A DNA stretch of 7,459 nucleotides from Mariprofundus sp. GTDB lineage: Bacteria; Pseudomonadota; Zetaproteobacteria; Mariprofundales; Mariprofundaceae. Every line of letters begins with the position of its first letter. Positions within the stretch are counted from its first letter, which is position 1. The stretch lies in NCBI GenBank assembly GCA_021772845.1, contig JAJFLF010000023.1:1-7459 (forward strand). The letters run 5' to 3'. Positions 5,378 through 7,459 of this stretch are shown here, piece after piece. The notes below the pieces were generated by a model. That model was not told where the DNA came from. It did not search any database and saw only the letters and a list, made by a program, of their open reading frames with translations. Position numbers and translations under genes: made by a program.

Positions 5378-6127
5378 ATGAATGAATTTTTAACTAGCAG
5401 ACAGGTGATTCTGCGTGTTGTTACGATTATTTCTGTGGTGGAGTTCTCTATCATGGATGGGTTTATCTATATGGATGCAAATCTCAGTCCATATATAGAA
5501 GCTCTACTCGATATCCTGTTGCTGGCAATTCTGACTACACCGCTTATATATTTATGGGTGATTAATCCATATATCAGAGCCCGGGATAATGCTCATGATC
5601 AAATGGAACAGTTGATTTTGAAAGATGTTTTAACCGATTTATCAAATAGACATGTTGTTTACAGTAATATTGAGAAAAGTATAGCCGCATCGGCTAAAGG
5701 TGATGTTAATAGTGCGATAATGTTATTTGACTTGCACGGGCTTAAATCAGTCAATGAAAGGTTCGGTCATGATGCCGGCGATACTGTATTGGTAGAAACA
5801 GCCAGTCGGCTACGTTCCCAGCTAGGAGCAGAAGATATTGCTGGTCGCCTGAATGGTGATGAGTTTGTTATGATTATTAATCATGCGAAAACCGGAGAAC
5901 AGCAGGCTAGAGAAGATGTGATGACCTTAGCAGACCAGCTTATCAAGGCTGTTTTTGAACCTATTAATGTTAATGGGCAGAAACTGCATGTTAGTGGGAG
6001 TGTTGGAGTGAAGCTTCTTGGTGAAGGGGATAGTGATTCGGACAAAGTTATGCATGATGCTGATGTTGCTCTAACTCAGGCAAAGAACAAGGCTGGAGAT
6101 GGAAATATTGTAATCTTTGATGCATAA
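5378..6127 (+). CDS. Two-pass membrane protein with divergent GGDEF domain (putative diguanylate cyclase)
   Basis: The protein has 249 residues from the ATG at 5378. That start is preferred because AAGGTG lies at 5364-5369 and because the longer frame from 5288 begins upstream of the promoter -10 and adds an unstructured 30 residues. Two hydrophobic helices (about 11-31 and 42-62) enclose a loop of only about ten residues. A GGDEF domain follows: LKDVLTDLSNRH (81-92), FDLHGLKSVNERFGHDAGD (117-135), RLNGDEF (157-163) and SVGV (208-211). Metal- and guanine-binding Asp118, Asn126 and Asp135 and the Asp/Glu of the signature are kept. The first signature Gly is Asn, the usual second Asp of DxD is His120, and the C-terminal GRN is replaced by AGDGN. 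The RxxD inhibitory site is missing its Arg (GAED). Such domains make c-di-GMP from two GTPs; activity here is uncertain. No EAL, PAS or other sensor domain is present. Confidence 0.88.
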   Translation: MNEFLTSRQVILRVVTIISVVEFSIMDGFIYMDANLSPYIEALLDILLLAILTTPLIYLWVINPYIRARDNAHDQMEQLILKDVLTDLSNRHVVYSNIEKSIAASAKGDVNSAIMLFDLHGLKSVNERFGHDAGDTVLVETASRLRSQLGAEDIAGRLNGDEFVMIINHAKTGEQQAREDVMTLADQLIKAVFEPINVNGQKLHVSGSVGVKLLGEGDSDSDKVMHDADVALTQAKNKAGDGNIVIFDA

Positions 6128-6156
6128 CTAGCCTGATAAAAGGAAGTAATGTTTCA

Positions 6157-6179
6157 ATCGTCGTACTTAAGTCGATGAT
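6157..6179. other. Imperfect inverted repeat between convergent genes
   Basis: ATCGTCG (6157-6163) pairs with CGATGAT (6173-6179), with one G-T pair. Around a one-base bulge the stem continues as AC/GT with loop TTAA. It lies between the convergent ends of the GGDEF and omptin genes, where a two-way terminator is expected. Neither side has a T-tract, so the role is a guess. Confidence 0.3.
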
Positions 6180-6201
6180 GATCGTACTCCAGAATTAAGC
6201 T

Positions 6202-7167
6202 TTAGAAAGCGTAGGTCGCTCCAATGCCGAGTGTTTGATAATCCAGACTCATGCCTGCTGCATCATAAAAATTAGTGGTGATACCTGTAGTCTGGTTGAA
6301 GACGCTGGTATTGCCTCTGTTTTTTGGATAACTCTGAAAAGCATAAAAAATATTGTATGTGGTGTTTTTTGTGGCCTGGTAGGTGAAGTGGACGTCGCCT
6401 CCAATCATCGTTCCGTTTTTGAAGGTGTCGGTGAACACAAGATTCCTTAAATAGTGGTGGTCGACAGCTTTTGCAAATGCGAATTTACTGACAATGACTT
6501 TAATACCGATAGTAAATTTACCTTCAGTCCATATAGCACTCATGCCAATGTAAGGGGTGTCGATCGTTTGCTGATAGCTGGTGACCGGCGTATTTGCGAA
6601 TGTGCCGGTCTGGTCTCTGAAGCCGGGGGTCAGCGTATATATATAAGAGCCGCCACTCGCTTCCCACTTCCATTGATCTCTCTTGTAACCTAAAAGTATA
6701 TCCAACACGATGGTTTCCGATTCATTACTGTACAGACTGCTTGAGATGCTGATGTCTGCATTCAGGCCTCTTTTCAGTTGAGTGTTGTCATGGGTGGACC
6801 AGTCTGACCAGTCAGCGCCGACAACCAACCAGTCATAGTCATTCATGGTGGAGTCAGGAGTACCAATGATTGTGGATAGCGTGGCATTAAATTTAAGATC
6901 CCAGGACGGTACGAGAATGAAACTGAAATCGGTGGCGATCATGGGGGCATTTTCGGTATCCCACAATAATTCACTCACTTTGTAGTTTTCTGCATAAACA
7001 AATTCATGTGCCGTGACATTGGAGAAGCCAGTACGGATTCCAAGCTGTACGGATTTGGATGCAAGGATGTTCGATGTTTGTGGCTTATCCATTTCTGCTT
7101 CTGCACTGGCAAGCGTGGAGATGGATAAAAGCAGTGCGAATGCGAACGAATGAAGAATGAGTGGCAT
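6202..7167 (-). CDS. Omptin-family outer-membrane protease (OmpT/Pla-like)
   Basis: This is a ten-stranded outer-membrane beta-barrel aspartyl-type protease with its active site facing outside; the best-known members, OmpT and Pla, cut between basic residues. Compared with OmpT from memory, all catalytic positions can be matched. In numbering from the ATG at 7167 they are Asp110 and Asp112 (NDYDW), Asp122 and His126 (WSDWSTH), and Asp236 and His238 (VDHHY). Further matches are GGSYIYTLTPGFRD (172-185), TPYIGM, RGNTS and the terminal LGIGATYAF with C-terminal Phe. The product is 321 residues, and the mature length after cleavage at TLASA (near residue 22) is about that of OmpT. An ATG nine codons upstream (7194) is possible, but it gives an acidic N-terminus and lacks a clear ribosome site, whereas GGAAG lies five bases before the chosen start. 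It is convergent to the GGDEF gene. Cleavage specificity and targets are unknown. Confidence 0.93.
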   Translation of the reverse strand: MPLILHSFAFALLLSISTLASAEAEMDKPQTSNILASKSVQLGIRTGFSNVTAHEFVYAENYKVSELLWDTENAPMIATDFSFILVPSWDLKFNATLSTIIGTPDSTMNDYDWLVVGADWSDWSTHDNTQLKRGLNADISISSSLYSNESETIVLDILLGYKRDQWKWEASGGSYIYTLTPGFRDQTGTFANTPVTSYQQTIDTPYIGMSAIWTEGKFTIGIKVIVSKFAFAKAVDHHYLRNLVFTDTFKNGTMIGGDVHFTYQATKNTTYNIFYAFQSYPKNRGNTSVFNQTTGITTNFYDAAGMSLDYQTLGIGATYAF

Positions 7168-7168
7168 A

Positions 7169-7192
7169 ATGACTTCCAGTTGGATGACTTCC
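7169..7192 (-). repeat. 15-base-period direct repeat at the omptin start
   Basis: ATGACTTCC occurs on the + strand at 7169-7177 and 7184-7192; on the coding strand this is GGAAGTCAT repeated with a 15-base period. One copy supplies the SD-like GGAAG for the ATG at 7167, and the other follows the alternative ATG at 7194. A small tandem duplication would explain both the upstream ATG and the in-frame EVI...EVI repeat. Confidence 0.6.
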
Positions 7193-7233
7193 ATGCTTTA
7201 AACCGTGTTTTTGAAGCTCAAGGTAGATTACAG

Positions 7234-7256
7234 TTCAATGTGCAGTCATTCAATGT
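7234..7256 (-). promoter_or_regulatory. Direct repeat in the omptin leader, possible operator
   Basis: TTCAATGT occurs at 7234-7241 and 7249-7256 (ACATTGAA on the omptin strand), with a 15-base period. The pair sits immediately downstream of the candidate omptin -10, so a protein bound there could control initiation. No known box is recognised. Confidence 0.3.
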
Positions 7257-7257
7257 C

Positions 7258-7286
7258 AGATAAATGAGGTAGGTACGATTTGTCAG
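7258..7286 (-). promoter_or_regulatory. Candidate leftward promoter for the omptin gene
   Basis: On the minus strand, CTGACA (7286-7281) is followed after 17 bases by TTATCT (7263-7258). This is a reasonable sigma70 pair and would start transcription near 7251, giving a leader of about 85 bases to the ATG at 7167. It was found by eye and other pairs may exist. Confidence 0.4.
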
Positions 7287-7293
7287 GTAGGGG

Positions 7294-7315
7294 GGCTTAC
7301 AGCAGTAAGAAAGCC
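7294..7315. other. Small inverted repeat upstream of the omptin gene
   Basis: CTTAC-AGCA-GTAAG (7296-7300 with 7305-7309) is a five-base-pair stem, and GGCTT/AAGCC (7294-7298 with 7311-7315) is an alternative outer stem. The two are mutually exclusive in part. The repeat lies just upstream of the candidate omptin -35, where it could be a protein site. No function is claimed. Confidence 0.3.
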
Positions 7316-7410
7316 TGTTCATTCACTCTGTTGTAGTGATCATAAGCTTGATAGTTTTGCAGTATAAAGCAGTTATATTTCTAATCATCTACGTTATGTT
7401 ATCAGACTGC

Positions 7411-7439
7411 TTGATCCCAACAACTTCCGCCCCTATAGT
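7411..7439 (+). promoter_or_regulatory. Strong rightward promoter with GC-rich discriminator (rRNA/tRNA-like)
   Basis: TTGATC (7411-7416), a 17-base spacer and TATAGT (7434-7439) form a near-consensus sigma70 promoter. The -10 is followed at once by GCGCGCC (7440-7446), the GC-rich discriminator typical of ppGpp/DksA-responsive stable RNA promoters such as rrn P1, and is preceded by CCCC as in several rrn promoters. The DNA upstream (about 7366-7405) is AT-rich, as an UP element would be. The controlled gene lies beyond the window. The window ends in CGGAGG, which could instead be a ribosome site of a protein gene with a short leader. Confidence 0.6.
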
Positions 7440-7459
7440 GCGCGCCTGTTTTTCGGAGG

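Overview
The window looks like chromosomal DNA from a Gram-negative bacterium, most likely a gamma- or zetaproteobacterium-like lineage. The evidence is a periplasmic Slt70-type lytic transglycosylase with a signal peptide, an omptin-family outer-membrane barrel ending in Phe, and sigma70-like promoters. The species cannot be named from sequence reading alone. No tRNA, rRNA, CRISPR array, insertion sequence or phage gene is visible.

Layout. (1) Positions 2-2730 (+) hold the distal part of a tightly packed cobalamin operon: the C-terminal part of a BtuD/FecE-type ABC ATPase (its 5' end lies outside the window), cobO (corrinoid adenosyltransferase), a CbiX-type sirohydrochlorin cobaltochelatase, cobA (uroporphyrinogen-III C-methyltransferase) and a thioredoxin-fold (2Fe-2S) ferredoxin. 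All four junctions are start/stop overlaps (ATGA or TGATG), so translation is probably coupled. (2) Positions 2731-3224 contain no credible gene. They are filled by a mosaic of small perfect hairpins in a repeating order, whose loops stay constant while their stems change with full compensation. (3) Positions 3225-5240 (+) encode the lytic transglycosylase slt. (4) Positions 5378-6127 (+) encode a two-pass membrane protein with a GGDEF domain whose signature and several ligand positions deviate, preceded by an extended -10 promoter that decides its start. (5) Positions 6202-7167 (-) encode an omptin-family outer-membrane protease with all catalytic residues, convergent to the GGDEF gene. (6) Positions 7168-7459 are intergenic. 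They carry a candidate leftward omptin promoter and, at the right edge, a strong rightward promoter with a GC-rich discriminator resembling stringently controlled rRNA/tRNA promoters.

How the genes work together. CobA makes precorrin-2. After oxidation, by an enzyme not seen here, CbiX would insert cobalt into sirohydrochlorin. CobO adenosylates the corrinoid, and the ABC ATPase probably powers uptake of B12, cobinamide or a related metal chelate. The ferredoxin is a plausible electron carrier for the Co(II) to Co(I) step or for a redox step in ring synthesis. The remaining genes concern the cell envelope (murein turnover, surface proteolysis) and possibly c-di-GMP signalling; they are not obviously linked to the cobalamin genes.

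The strongest candidate for something undescribed is the hairpin mosaic at about 2743-3136. The altered GGDEF protein, the compact CbiX, the omptin outside its best-known enteric hosts, and the edge promoter are secondary.
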